Positions 12,602-23,806 of a DNA stretch of 64,000 nucleotides are shown one piece after another (position 1 is the first letter of the stretch; every line of letters starts with the position of its first letter). The notes below the pieces were generated by a model, which had not been told where the DNA came from, searched no databases, and saw only the letters and a list, made by a program, of their open reading frames with translations. The translations under genes were made by a program, and so were the position numbers. Source of the DNA: Crotalaria pallida (lineage: Eukaryota > Streptophyta > Magnoliopsida > Fabales > Fabaceae); the NCBI GenBank assembly GCA_037953625.1, contig CM075649.1, positions 92,013,290 through 92,077,289 on the forward strand. Reading direction: 5' to 3'.

Positions 12602-14005
12602 ATGGCGAAAAAGAGAGGGCGGCCTCTAAAAACACTCTTATCCTCAGCCAAGAAGAAAACCAATGATGAGTCAGCTAACGATCCAGGTCCAACGTGTGAT
12701 GATATTACACTCTCGGATGTAGAAACCCTTGAAGAACTCGATAGCTTAACCCCTAAGAAAGCGGCTTTGCTATTACGTAACATTGATATCTTACGTGCAA
12801 AGATTAAGGGGAAAAGCATAGAAGGGAAGGATGATGCTATTAATGAGAAGGAGACGATTGTTTTGAATGAAAAGAGTGTAATTCGTGATGAAACTGTGGT
12901 GCAACTTCAAACTGAGACTCATGCAAAACCTGCAACTGGATCAATATGGGAAAATTTCGATATCTCTAAGCTTAGGAACGCTGGAGAAAAACTTCAGTAC
13001 GTAGAGCCAATACGGAAGGAAGGTGTGTTGATTGGAAAGATTGAGAGAGATGATGTGGAGACTGAAATCGAGTTTTGGCAAAATGTAGTTTGCTGCTATG
13101 TACTTGGGGCTAGACCCCCTTTCTCAGTGCTTAGTGGCTACATAAAGAAGATTTGGGGGCAGCATGGCATTGACAGAGTACTTATGAATAACGATGGCAC
13201 TATGGTAGTGAGGTTTAACACAATGGAGGCTAGGAATGCTGTTCTCGAAATTGGTATTTACCATTTCGACAGAAAACCTTTGATAGTGGCCCCATGGAGG
13301 AGTCAGTTTGAGAGGAAGGAACAGCTGCAGAGGGTGCCAGTATGGATTCAATTTCCAAAACTTGGATTGGAGTACTGGAGTGAATCTGCTATGAGCAAAA
13401 TTGCAAGCCTTGTTGGCATTCCGATCATGGTGGATAAAGTCACCAAGGATAGACAAAGAATGAACTTTGCAAGGGTCTTGATTGAAGTGGATCCTAAGAA
13501 CCTGCCAGATGAGGTGATTTTTGAAGATTGCAATGGTAGAATTGTCCACCAACAGGTTTCTTATGAATGGAAACCAGTGATTTGTGCCAAGTGTGCAATG
13601 TTTGGGCATGATTCTAAAATTTGTAGAAGAAATGTTAAGCAAGTTTGGAAGGAAAGAAAGAAGCCTGAGACAGTGGAGAAAAATAATGAAGAAGCAAGTA
13701 ATTCTCAAAAGGCTGATGATAGTGAAAAGCCTATAGAAAAATCAGTTGAAGAGGGGGAAATTGTGGTATCTAAAACACAAGCAACTGATGTTGAGAAAGT
13801 GCAGAATAAGAATGATCAGGAGGTGAATAGCAATCAAGGTGCTTTGGAGATGAATTCAGAGCAGAAAGCATCAGAGAATGGAAATGATGAGGAGATAAAT
13901 CCTTGGAATACAGTGATGACCAGAAGCAAGGCACAGGAGAGATATGAGCAAAGCCTTGGAAAGAGAGGTATGTTACAAGGTCAGGCCTCTAAGGCCAATG
14001 GATAG
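12602..14005 (+). CDS. LINE ORF1: DUF4283 and zinc-knuckle RNA-binding protein
   Basis: This is the putative nucleic-acid-binding ORF1 protein of a plant L1 element, about 467 residues from the ATG at 12602. That start is preferred over the open frame beginning at 12581 because it gives MAKKRGRPLK, an AT-hook-like RGRP core at the N-terminus. A DUF4283 domain follows at roughly residues 150-245 (VVCCYVLGARPPFSVLSGY, APWR). A CCHC knuckle, CAKCAMFGHDSKIC, lies at about residues 327-340. The C-terminal 110 residues are rich in Glu, Lys, Asn and Ser and probably disordered. The frame is intact, unlike ORF2. Its last 8 bases overlap the ORF2 start (ATG at 13998 inside aATGGATAG), a layout compatible with reinitiation. 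Expression is unknown. Confidence 0.9.
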   Translation: MAKKRGRPLKTLLSSAKKKTNDESANDPGPTCDDITLSDVETLEELDSLTPKKAALLLRNIDILRAKIKGKSIEGKDDAINEKETIVLNEKSVIRDETVVQLQTETHAKPATGSIWENFDISKLRNAGEKLQYVEPIRKEGVLIGKIERDDVETEIEFWQNVVCCYVLGARPPFSVLSGYIKKIWGQHGIDRVLMNNDGTMVVRFNTMEARNAVLEIGIYHFDRKPLIVAPWRSQFERKEQLQRVPVWIQFPKLGLEYWSESAMSKIASLVGIPIMVDKVTKDRQRMNFARVLIEVDPKNLPDEVIFEDCNGRIVHQQVSYEWKPVICAKCAMFGHDSKICRRNVKQVWKERKKPETVEKNNEEASNSQKADDSEKPIEKSVEEGEIVVSKTQATDVEKVQNKNDQEVNSNQGALEMNSEQKASENGNDEEINPWNTVMTRSKAQERYEQSLGKRGMLQGQASKANG

Positions 14006-17000
14006 TATTCTGACTTGGAATACAAGAGGGTTTAATAACCCTCAAAAACAAAGAGACCTCAAAACTCTTTGTCATGATAGGAATGTAGGACTGATTTCTA
14101 TTTTAGAAAATAAACTCAAAGACAGCAACTATGAAGAGACTCTGCAAAATTTTGCCCCTGGTTGGAAGTTTACTGCTAATTTGGACTTTCACCACATTGG
14201 AAGAATTTGTTTGTTGTGGAAACCAGACATGTTTGTTGTGGATGTTCTGGAAACTACAACTCAGATGATTCACTGCAGAATTCAACCTTTAATCAATGAA
14301 CCGGCTTGGTTTGGTACATTTGTATATGGTGCTAATGATATGGAGGTCAGAAGGGAACTATGGTGTGATTTAGTGAGGCTGCATAACAATGTTAATGGAC
14401 CTTGGCTTGTCTCAGGAGATTTCAACTGCTACCTTAATCCTGATGATAAGGCAGGAGGTAATAGGGTAGATTGGGAGGCTATGGAGGATTTCAGAGACTG
14501 TGTAGAATCCTGTGGCTTGCAGGATATGAGATATATTGGCAATTTTTTCACTTGGTGTAATAGGCAGGAAGGAGGAAGCAGAATTTACTGCAAACTAGAT
14601 AGAAATTTGGTGAATCTGGACTGGATCCATTGCTGGCCTTTAGTGGAAACTAATTTCTTGAATTGTAGTGTTTCTGATCATACTCCAGCTTTTGTGACTT
14701 TCTCAGATCAAACAATTCAGAAATATGCAGGCTTCAAATTTCTGAACATGTGCACTCAATCCTCATATTTTCTGAAGATAGTTGAGGATGTTTGGAGTAC
14801 TGAAGTGGAGGGTTATGCCATGTACAGAGTGGCAAGGAAGTTACAATTGTTGAAAGAACCTCTGAAGTGACTTAATAACTCTGAATTCCAGGCCATTGAC
14901 ATCAGGGAGAAGCAAATGAAGAAGAATCTTGATGAGGTACAGCTTAAGCTCAGAGACAATCCCCTAGATGAGGACATACAGAAGGAGGAAAGGATGATTC
15001 ACTCTGAGTACATGAAGGATCTAAAGGCTTCTGTGTCTTTCCTTAGGCAGAAATCTAAGGAAGCTTGGATCAGTGAAGGGGATCAAAACACCAGCTTCTA
15101 CCACAAGGCCATTAAACTGAGGATATACAGAAATAGAATACTTAAAATTGAAGATGGCTCTGGACAGATAATTGAGGGGCAGCAGCCAATCATGCAGGTT
15201 TTTATGCAGTACTATAAATCACTCTTTCAGGAAAAAGAGGTGGTTTGGAATACGACTGAGGTGATTAGACAAAATGGCAAGATCCTGAATGTGGAAGATC
15301 AGATCAATATGGTGAAACCATTTCCAAGAGAAGAGATCAAGCAATGATTATGGTCCATTGGCAAAGACAAAAGTCCTAGACCCGATGGGTTTGGGCCTGG
15401 TTTCTTCAAGTCAGCCTGGGACATAGTACAGGAGGAGTGCTGTGAAGCAATTGAAGAATTTTATAGCACGGGGAAATTGCTTAAAGCTTGGAACAGAACC
15501 TCTCTAGTCCTTATTCCAAAAACTGATAATCCTATCTCAGTTAAGGACTATAGACCAATCTCATGCTGTAACACTTTATATAAGTGTATATCTAAGTTGT
15601 TGTGCAGTAGGATGAAGAAGGTGCTACCTGAAATCATAAATCCAAACCAAGCAGCCTTTGTGGAGGGGAGAAGCATCATTCATAATATCTTGATTTCACA
15701 AGATCTTTTGAGGCACTACAGAAGAAAGAATGTTTCAGGAAGGTGTTTGATGAAAATTGACCTCATGAAGGCTTATGATACCCTCAACTGGTCCTTCATA
15801 CAAAATATGCTAGAGGCAATGAACTTTCCTGACAAGTTCATTAGATGGATCATGGTATGTATATCCTCAGTGTCCTTTAACATTGTGATCAATGGCCAAT
15901 CCTCAGAAGCCTTTAACAGTGGCAGTGGTATTAGGCAAGGTGATCCTGTATCACCATTTTTTTTGTGATGGCTATGGAAGTTTTGAGCAGGAGATTGCAA
16001 GCTGCTACTAATTTGCCAGGTTTCAGGTTTCATCCAATGTGCAAACCATTAAAGCTAGTTAGTCTAGCCTTTGCGGATGACGTCATGGTTTTTTGCAAAG
16101 GTCATCCAAATAGTGTGAAGATTCTGGTGGATGCATTGTAGGATTTTTCTCAGAATTCAGGAATGAAGGCTAGCACTGAGAAATCAATGGTTTTCATGGC
16201 AGGAATGAGAGAGCACAGCAGAAACCAGGTTCTGAATTACACTGGCTTTAATGAAGGGACATTTCCTTTCAGATATCTGCAAGGAAATGGTCCAATTCAT
16301 CTTGTCAGATTTTGGTGGAAAGGGTGACCAGAAGGTTAAAAACTTGGAAAACAAGAAACCTGTCTTACCAAGGCAAATGTGTCCTAATTAATTCTGTCCT
16401 ATTGTCTTTGCATGTTTATTGGTCCTCAGTTTTTATTATCCCAAAAGCAGTGTTGAAGAGTATTGATAGAGTCTGTAGGAATTTTCTTTGAAACTCAGAT
16501 AAGGCTGGAGCTATCAGTTGGGCCAATATTTGTAAGAAGAAGAAATTTGGGGGCCTTGGTTTCAAGAACACAGTGGTATGGAACCAAGCAGCATTGGCTA
16601 AACAAATATGGCACTTATCCTCAAAAGCTGACTTGCTATGGGTGAAGTGGATCAACACAGTGTATCTGAAAGGAGACAGCATATGGACAGCTCAGTACAA
16701 GCAGGATCAGGGATGGCATTTTAAGCAACTGCTAAAAATCAGAAATCTAGTACAAGCTGGATTCCTTAATGGTCAATGGCTTCATACAGCAGATGGTGAT
16801 TATACAATTAGATCTGGTTATGACTTCCTCCTAGGCCAACAGCAGAAATTCAAACTTGCCAAGGAAGTATGGAATTCCTATTCAGTACCAAAACATTGCT
16901 TTGTATTGTGGATGGCAGCTCATGACAGGCTCAAGACAAAGGAGAGGATGAGCAGGTTTATGCAGCTTGATTCAGTCTCATGCTCTCTATGCAACCTTCA

Positions 17001-17361
17001 TACAGAATCAAGAGATCATCTCTTTTTTCAATGCAATTGGACAAAACAATTGCTGCAGTATGTAACTTCATGGCTTTGCATTAATCTTAATCATTGCAGT
17101 TTTAATCAGGTAACAAGATGGATGAGATTTGGTGCAACTAACAGAACACAGAAGAAGATAAATTGTGCTTGTATAGCAGCAGTGGTATATCATGCGTGGG
17201 GTGAAAGGAATAGAAGAATCTTCCAAGGAGAACAACAAGCTATGGAGCAAATCTATATGAGGATAATCAGGGAGCTGGCCTATAGATTTTCAGCTAGTTT
17301 TATAGATTTTAGGAAGTGGAATAATGTAATCCTAGTGAATAGAATACAAGCTCTACTGTAG
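13998..17361 (+). pseudogene. LINE ORF2: endonuclease-reverse transcriptase, broken
   Basis: ORF2 encodes the APE-like endonuclease and RT of a plant L1. Endonuclease signatures run from LTWNTRGFNNP through the Glu of ENKLK and SGDFN to SDHTPAF, so the catalytic set looks complete. RT blocks follow: DYRPISCCNTLYK, NQAAFVEGRSI, KIDLMKAYDTLNWS, GIRQGDPVSP and LAFADDVMVF (catalytic FADD). The C-terminus has the zf-RVT cysteine/histidine motif CSLCNLHTESRDHLFFQC near 16978-17031. Damage: in-frame TGA at 14868-14870, TGA at 15345-15347, a one-base loss in the T-run near 15955-15965, a TAG near 16140, and a deletion with scrambled frame around 16275-16330. The open segments are 13998-14870, 14916-15347, 15477-15968 and 16573-17361. 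Confidence 0.92.
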
Positions 17362-19483
17362 GTTATATGTTTAATTTTCATTTACAATATCTTATTGCAT
17401 AATGTACCATTCTTAGTAGGTGGTATTATGCATAAGGTTTTTTGAGTTGTTTTTGAATTTGCTAGTTGGTAATAAATATTTTTATTACCAAAAAAGAGAC
17501 ATATACATAAAAGAAAACACAATTTTACTTTTGAAAAATAACATGCAAATCAAGGATCTAAACACTTTCATTTATCAAGCAAAATAACTACATGCACCAC
17601 TTAAAAAAAATAAGGATCATCAACAAACCACATGCAAGACTAGAAACTTGAACTTTTTCACAAATCAAATTTAGATCTTAAATTTATTCAACAAATAATT
17701 ATAGAAATATGCATAGATCATGGTTTAGAAAAAAAGGATTTAACATGCAAAGACAAAGAACTTCACCTTACAAATCAACAAACTTAGATCATAGATTTTC
17801 TTGTCACATAATCACAAACACACACATAGATCAAGATCTAAAAACCAAAATTCCACTTTATTAATAAATAAACTTAGATCATGGATTTATTTATCAAATC
17901 ATCACATAAACACAAATAGTCCACGGTTTAGAGAAGGAAAAATAGACATGCAAGAGTGTTTATTTTAGCTTTCACAAAAACCTTAGTTTTCTTTAGATCC
18001 TTAAAGATTTTGTTAGAAAAACTTTAGATCCAACAAAAGAAACCTTAAACGAACATCAAGCATCACATCTAACATATTACAAATTATTTAGAGTCCTTAA
18101 AGTCCAAGATCAAAGAAGATCAACACATAAAATCATCTTTGAAGTCATAAAATTTAACATGCAAGAAGAAAAGAAATAAGGATTTATAAGCTAAAAAGGA
18201 AAACTAAGCTATTACAAAATCTTCTTCTTGATCTTCGGTTCCTACCATGAAAGGGGATGGTCTCTTAGCTCTCAACACTCTTGATCTACAAGGGACAAGG
18301 CTTGATCTATTTGAAATTTCCTCTTCCTCCTCCTACATCACTCTCGACCACCTCTCTCTTTTTCTCTCTATTTTCTTTTCTTTTCTTTCTCTAAGAGTAG
18401 AATGAGTCTCTTAGAGTGGTGTTTATGTTTGAGTAAAGAAATGAATTGGTGAAGAGAAGTGAAAATGGGAAATGAACTAAGGCTCACCCTATTTTATAAG
18501 CAAATTCATTTTCCTCCTTGTGCCCTTTGTAGGTTGGTTCGGCCATGCACCTTGGGAGGGGTAGATTTGGGTTTTCAAAATTTTGCATGGGTGCATTTTA
18601 TCAAATGCAAGGAGACAAGGTGGGATGGGCTAGAGCTTTAGGGGTCATTCTAGGTTTAAACATTAGTTAGGAAATAGTTAGGGTTTTCTAACTTAGTTTG
18701 GGTTTGGTTCATGATTCTAGTTCATTTGGTTACGGCTTTTTCTTACTCACCAAGTCTTCTAGAAAATTACACTCCTACTTATGCACACACACATACACGT
18801 ATCACATACCCACACATATACACACAAATACATACAAATACCATAGCAAACACATTACACATACATGCATTTTACATTTTATTTTCTTAACCTTATTTAC
18901 TTAAACATTCTAATTGTTAATACATACAATCATGCAATCATTTCATAAGAAATCACACTCACAAAATTAATTTCATGCATCACTCAGTACACACACATAC
19001 ATCCAATCATTCATCACACAAAAATTTTAAGCCAAATCAATAGATTTATTTTCTTTAAAACACAAACTCCAAAATTCGTATTTTACAAACTCTGAAAATA
19101 AATTTTTATAAATCAACCCAGAAAAATCTGAAAATTACACTTTCAAAATCTATGTTTTAAGACGATCGTTTTGATATAAAGATCGTAAAAATCCGAGTTA
19201 CGGTTAAAAAGTTACTAATTTTTAAAGTTAACAGACCCAAAAACTTCATTTCTAACAAAATCACTTTTTAATAAAATCACCACCAATTTTTTTTTTTTTT
19301 ATAAATCAAATCAACAAAACCATTCACTTCACATTTATAAAAACATTTTTGATTTATAAAAATCTTTGAAAATCATTACTTTATTTCTCTCTCACGTAAC
19401 ATATTTTTCTGAAAATATAATCTCAGGGTTTCTTTTTGACGAAAATCGTTTACGCACGTACGGGAAAAATGCGGGGTGTTACA

Positions 19484-21109
19484 TTCTCCCCAACTTGAAG
19501 ATTTCTCGTCCTCGAGAAATGCGGCGTAGAATCTGGCTAGTCGGTGGACGCGTAACTTCTTGACGAAATTCTTTTCCTCTTTAACTATCGCAATCGTCGT
19601 ATTTTCGAAAATGAACTATCTACTCGTCGTTCTTAAGAGTGAATCAAACGGATCACTTGCATAAGTAATCCCTCGAAGAACTTTCAATAGCAAATAGGGT
19701 GGGTGAAAAACAACACAGTTTTAGTGGTAACAAAAGACTGAGGGTTCAAAGGTATCAAAATAGTGTTCGAGAACGAAAGGGTTATGCTCATTTGGGGTCA
19801 GGACACTACCACACTTCAAGGTTACATTCTTCTTATCAGTTCAAGCCTAGACAAGCTATTTCTCAAAACTTCACATTTCCAACTACTCCCCAACTTAGAT
19901 GACTCATATCTCTCTACACCACATTCATTATCACAGCTTAACCTCTAAATACTCCTATCCTTCACCACCTTTTTGATCAACTCTTACAAAATTTCTCATC
20001 ACTTAACTTCGATCTATCCTCTGGTTGTCTTACATCTCGCTAAACAATTGTCCTTATCAGACCCTTATGGTTACTATTAAATCTTCCTCTTACTCTATCA
20101 ACCACTAATCCTCAAGAAATATACACTATCTCACTCCTTATCTCACACACTCAATCATACAACTTAGACAATTCTAAACCTTATCCATTACCAAATCAAA
20201 TCCTAGCTTTTTACCTAATCTTGAGTCAATCACTTAAAGATTCTAACCACAAGTTCCATCATCTTATCACTTCGACTCTACCATATCATCACTTATTCAC
20301 CTCTATCTAGCCATTTTACGACTCAAATCAAGACTCTTAGGACTCTAAATCCTAATCATCACATTAATTTCTTCCTCATCTTATCACCACCTAAACCATT
20401 AATTTAACCAATCCGGCATCAAAACTCTTAGTCCTAATCGCTTTACATAACTCACCATTCATCTCAGATTTCCTCCAAGACTCATACTTCTTTCGTCCAT
20501 ACTAACTGGTCCTCATTCTCCTTAACCTTTACAACCCTTACCTAACATCACTTCACAATTCAATTCCCCACTTAAAACTATCTTTGTGACTGGGATAAGG
20601 TGTCAGGACCCAAAAGTTTCATCAAAAGTTTAGGAAAGATAAATGTCTGGTCAAAGATCAAAAGAGAAAGCTTTGGGCTCATTAGCAATCAAGGCTGTGT
20701 CAAAATGATGGTTTAAGATCCTCAGAAAAAGCTTCTTTAAATGTCATGCCAAAGCAATTTGGCACGCATAGGGTTTATACAAGAAAAGCTTCAACAAGAA
20801 AAGAAAGGTTCTAGTTACATAACAAAGTCTCATATCAAGAGTTTAGGGGTTATCTCAAGAAAAAAGGGTTCATATCAAAGGAGGATTCAACGAAAGAAGA
20901 TTCCGAATCACGCATCAATATCCCATGACGACACTGATCTCTGCTCCCCGTCTTCGCCGTAGACGAAAACTGACGTACTCCCGGAAAGCATCCGCGTACT
21001 CTTAACGTTCTATCGCAATCCTATTACTAACTCACACATAGAGACACACAGCAGAGTACGTAAGTCCATGCAGAGGTTACTTAGATTAACCTGGCTCTGA
21101 TAACACAAC
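19484..21109 (-). other. Internal region 2 of the non-autonomous element
   Basis: It is collinear with internal region 1 and closely similar, but lacks about 60 bases after position 20180, with the flanks joined directly (attctaaacc to ttatccatt). It again has no coding domain. Together the two copies show that the short coding-free internal region is a property of the family, not a one-off deletion. Confidence 0.7.
21088..21105 (-). other. Primer-binding site, internal region 2
   Basis: The reverse complement reads TGTTATCAGAGCCAGGTT, one mismatch from the initiator-Met site and at a different base from the 8559 copy. Each copy has therefore decayed independently from TGGTATCAGAGCC. Confidence 0.8.
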
Positions 21110-21832
21110 TGTAACACCCCGATTTGGCAACTTGAAAACTTACATTAAATATAGTGAAAATTAGGGCCATTTTTTTTTAAACAAGTGTTATGTGAACGTG
21201 AGAACACTTAGACTTTTAAAACATAGTTACAATTAAAACTCGTGTTTTCACATTACATAAACTCTTTTCAAGTTCCAAACCGAGATGTCGCAAGACACCG
21301 CGCCTTGAAACTCGTTTTCAAAAGCATCATTCAAAACGTAGCCCGTTTACTTGTTTCAAAACATTCATGTTTAATAAAACTTTAATTGGGGTACAGTATG
21401 GTAGAGCTAGGTAACTAATGACTTACAATGGAGTACATTCCGTCAGGGAAATTTCCTAGCTTCTAGTCATGCTTCCTATTACTTGTCGTCTAACTCCGGA
21501 CTTTGGTTGATGAAGCCCACCACGCTTCCGCTGTGCCATCTACCCGTTGTAATATCAGCGGTTGCCGATACGACAACAAGGTAGGAGAGAGTCAGTGTTC
21601 CGAACACTAACGGGTTGACCATGCGGTCTCAAGGTAGATTGAATATAAAGACAGACTGGTAATATAACTAAAATAGTATAACCTAGATACTTATCATGAT
21701 GCAATCACATAATCATCAACAAATACATATAGCAGATAAAAATCATAGCAGTAATAAAATCATCACCATCATCATCATGAACACAAATACTTTACTCAGG
21801 TTCTTATCATCACAATCCCAAAATCTTTCTCA
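21110..21832 (-). repeat. LTR copy 3 of the array, truncated
   Basis: Only the first 723 bases (3' end in element sense) remain. The sequence follows LTR 1 up to aaatctttctca, where LTR 1 continues with tgagctttc, then breaks off. Confidence 0.85.
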
Positions 21833-21851
21833 GGGTAGATTGAATATAAAG
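21828..21851. repeat. Filler DNA copied from within the same LTR at the truncation point
   Basis: After the shared bases tctca, the sequence repeats gggtagattgaatataaag, which belongs about 200 bases earlier in the same LTR (21627-21650 here, about 1502-1525 in LTR 1). It then jumps to unrelated DNA. This is the mark of template switching during break repair. Confidence 0.7.
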
Positions 21852-22039
21852 CATGACATGTGGTTGCATAGAATTTCAGTATTTCGTAATTTTTAATGCG
21901 GAGACTTCATTTTGAAATGGGAGATTGTGGAGCTTCCATTAGGACAGATTTTTATACTAAAAGGAAAGATAACGCAAGAGGTTATCCACTCTATGATGCC
22001 TCCAAAATGCAAGAAAGATTATATGGATGTTAAAGTTAA
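21852..22039. other. Unassigned 188-bp spacer before the MITE
   Basis: No repeat end or open frame was recognised. The last nine bases, taaagttaa (22031-22039), are the left target duplication of MITE A. Confidence 0.5.
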
Positions 22040-22086
22040 GAGTTAGGATCCATAGACATCGGATGTAAGTTTTGGTCACTTACACC
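22040..22086. mobile_element. Mutator-like MITE A, left part
   Basis: It starts gagttaggatcc and is cut after 47 bases by the hAT element; the rest of MITE A resumes at 62887. The left target duplication taaagttaa (22031-22039) pairs with taaaggtaa at 63232-63240, 8 of 9 identical. A 9-bp duplication with long terminal inverted repeats suggests a Mutator-type non-autonomous element. Confidence 0.75.
22079..22086. repeat. Left 8-bp target duplication of the hAT unit (cttacacc)
   Basis: Identical to 62887-62894. The uninterrupted paralogue at 63279-63300 has a single copy (gtcacttacacc followed by ttcaaataac), as expected if the second copy arose on insertion. Confidence 0.85.
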
Positions 22087-22349
22087 TAGGCTTGGCAATT
22101 GGATCCGTATCCGCGGGTACCCGCGGGGAATACCCGTAACGGGTCCGAATCAGGATCCAAAAATGGACCCGCGGGTATAAAAAACGAGTATCGCGGGTAA
22201 TGCTCAGATTTGGTCCGGGTTCGGGTAATGATGTATTGGACCCGCAAGTACCCGGAACCGCAGAAAAATACTTATTATTCAATGGATTTGGAATTTAAGT
22301 AGGATTTGTTTCTAAGTTAATTTGTTTTGCCTCTGATGAGGAGCAGCCC
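22087..22349. repeat. hAT left end with subterminal GGGTACCC-type motifs
   Basis: Within the first 180 bases are cgggtacccgcgggg, atacccgtaacgggtcc, gacccgcgggta, cgggttcgggtaatg and gcaagtacccgg. They lie in both orientations and are probable transposase contact sites. The segment ends at agccc (22345-22349), the target duplication of retroelement A-C. Confidence 0.75.
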
Positions 22350-23641
22350 TGTTGGACAACCGACAAGTATACCGGGTCATCAAGTAATATAGTCACTAAG
22401 ACCAGTTATCGTCCCATAGGGATTGCAAATTGTTCAATTAGTTTTCACCAAAAAGTAGTTAGAAGCGAAATCTATAGGTTTCTAATTAATTAATTAAGAT
22501 TGAGTTGAAATAAAATAGGAACAAAAATTCAATAAAAGTTGTGAGCAATTTAAGAAAACGAGTTAGGAACATGGTTTCATTGTAGGCGTTGTTTATTAAT
22601 CATAAATCTCTATTTTTCCCCAAATCAAGAACAAATTCCTAAGGTAATAACTACTAGATCCCTCTTGTGCAATCACTGTTTATTATTCAATTTGATAACC
22701 CTTAATCCCTTAAGTGATTAAACCATTGAATAACCTTTATTAAAACAGTGGAATTTATAAAAAGTTATATAAAAATCCAAAGGTATTCCTACGAGTTGAA
22801 TAGTTATATTGTTTGATTGAAGGCCTATTCTAATCCTTAATCTCCCAATTGAAGAATTAGAGATCCAAAACATATATTAGCTACTTCCATGCATAACAGT
22901 GAAAATAAAATCAAACACTTGATTTAGAAACGGAAAAACATCAATTCATTAAGTCAATTAACTAATCCATACAAATCCACCAATGCCTAACACGAGGGTT
23001 TTAGTTACACATTAAGAAAATAAGAACAAAAACCATAGAATAGTAATCAATAATCATAGACAATTAGGATTACCGTGAAGAGATCTTCAATCTTCCAATC
23101 TCCGATCTTCTTCTCCTCTAAAGCTCTCCAAAATCATGTAATCTCCTTCTTTCCAAAAGAAGCTAAACCTAATTCTAAGACTAGAATAAATAGAAGATTA
23201 CAAATCCTAAACAAATCCCATCAGAAATCAGCAAAATATGCTCGAATGGGCCTGCACCGAGTCATGCGCCCCTAGGCGCCCCACGCCACACGCCTGTGCG
23301 CACCAGGTCTGATGAAGTTGCACCAACGTGGTGGCCACACCTGGGCGTGCTGCTCCACCCACCTGGGCGTGAGCCACCTGCTCCAATTCCGTTTCGCTCT
23401 GTTCTTGTGCCATTTTCAAGGTCTTTCATCCTCTTTCTAGTTCCATATTTATTTTCTTCAATTATGCTCTGAAAGCCCCTGAAATCATGAACAAACGGAT
23501 CAAAACGTTCAAAGAATCCTAAACTAATAACAATTCCTAAAATTATACTAAAAGTCCTAAATTTGCTAAAGAAACAAGCCAAATCCTTAGTAAAAGGGAG
23601 TCTAATTCATGCTCAAAACATCATATATTGGACCCAAATCA
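22350..23641 (-). repeat. LTR A (3' LTR of element A-C), 1,292 bp
   Basis: It starts TGTTGGACAACCG and ends gacccaaatca. It is much closer to LTR C than to LTR B. The GC-rich patch at about 23250-23395 contains repeated cctgggcg motifs, including two cacctgggcg copies 22 bases apart. Confidence 0.88.
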
Positions 23642-23652
23642 CTCCCCCAAAC
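23642..23652 (-). other. Polypurine tract of element A-C
   Basis: The reverse complement reads GTTTGGGGGAG and abuts the LTR start TGATTTGGGTCC. This is the expected plus-strand priming site. Confidence 0.75.
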
Positions 23653-23806
23653 TTAGCATTTTGCATGTCCCAGGCAAAAGTAAAATAAACATTCTAAAAC
23701 AAATGACTACCTTCTAAATCAAAATGTATACACCTAATCTAGGATTTTGACTCACCAACTCAGACACTTATTTCCACAAGCATACATACAATTGAAACCT
23801 GGTTAG
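23653..23806 (-). other. Residual internal sequence of element A
   Basis: About 155 bases of internal sequence, homologous to 25127-25285. It ends at ...gaaacctggttag, where LTR B begins exactly at its TGTTGG terminus. No coding content. Confidence 0.65.

Larger units (their letters stand above)
12495..17495 (+). mobile_element. L1-type LINE retrotransposon, about 5.0 kb, 5-bp target duplication gagac
   Basis: The element interrupts LTR 2 exactly, as comparison with LTR 1 shows: the host reads ccgagac then atacacataaaag around 4896. The target duplication gagac lies at 12490-12494 and 17496-17500. It has a short 5' leader, ORF1 (12602-14005), an overlapping ORF2 and a 3' end reading taataaatatttttattacc plus a short A-run, which is typical of plant L1 elements. 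The length suggests a near full-length insertion. ORF1 is open, but ORF2 carries stops, a frameshift and a deletion, so the copy is dead for reverse transcription. It inserted in the array element's antisense orientation. Confidence 0.92.
8581..19483 (-). repeat. LTR copy 2 of the array, split by a LINE
   Basis: The LTR occupies 8581-12494 and 17496-19483; the gap is a LINE with a 5-bp duplication of gagac. The reassembled length is about 5.9 kb, like LTR 1. It has the same landmarks: leader and small-ORF start near 9010, conserved block 9508-9940 with hairpin 9897-9914, phased A/T tract 10195-10400 and CA-rich tract 18783-18868. Confidence 0.85.
984..21851 (-). mobile_element. Tandem array of a non-autonomous giant-LTR Ty3-type retrotransposon (LTR-int-LTR-int-LTR)
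   Basis: Three copies of the same LTR, all in one orientation, begin at 984, 8581 and 21110. They alternate with two copies of a short internal region (6892-8580 and 19484-21109). LTR termini read TGTAACACCCCG on the left and GCGGGGTGTTACA on the right. The primer site complementary to initiator Met tRNA lies left of the second and third LTRs, so the element reads right to left. The internal region encodes no gag or pol, so the family depends on other elements for mobility. Three LTRs sharing two internals is the pattern expected from unequal recombination between elements. No flanking target duplication is visible, because the right-hand LTR is truncated. Confidence 0.85.

Noticed and set aside
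13124..13708. 194-codon minus-strand open frame
   Set aside because: Antisense shadow of LINE ORF1, with no recognisable domain.
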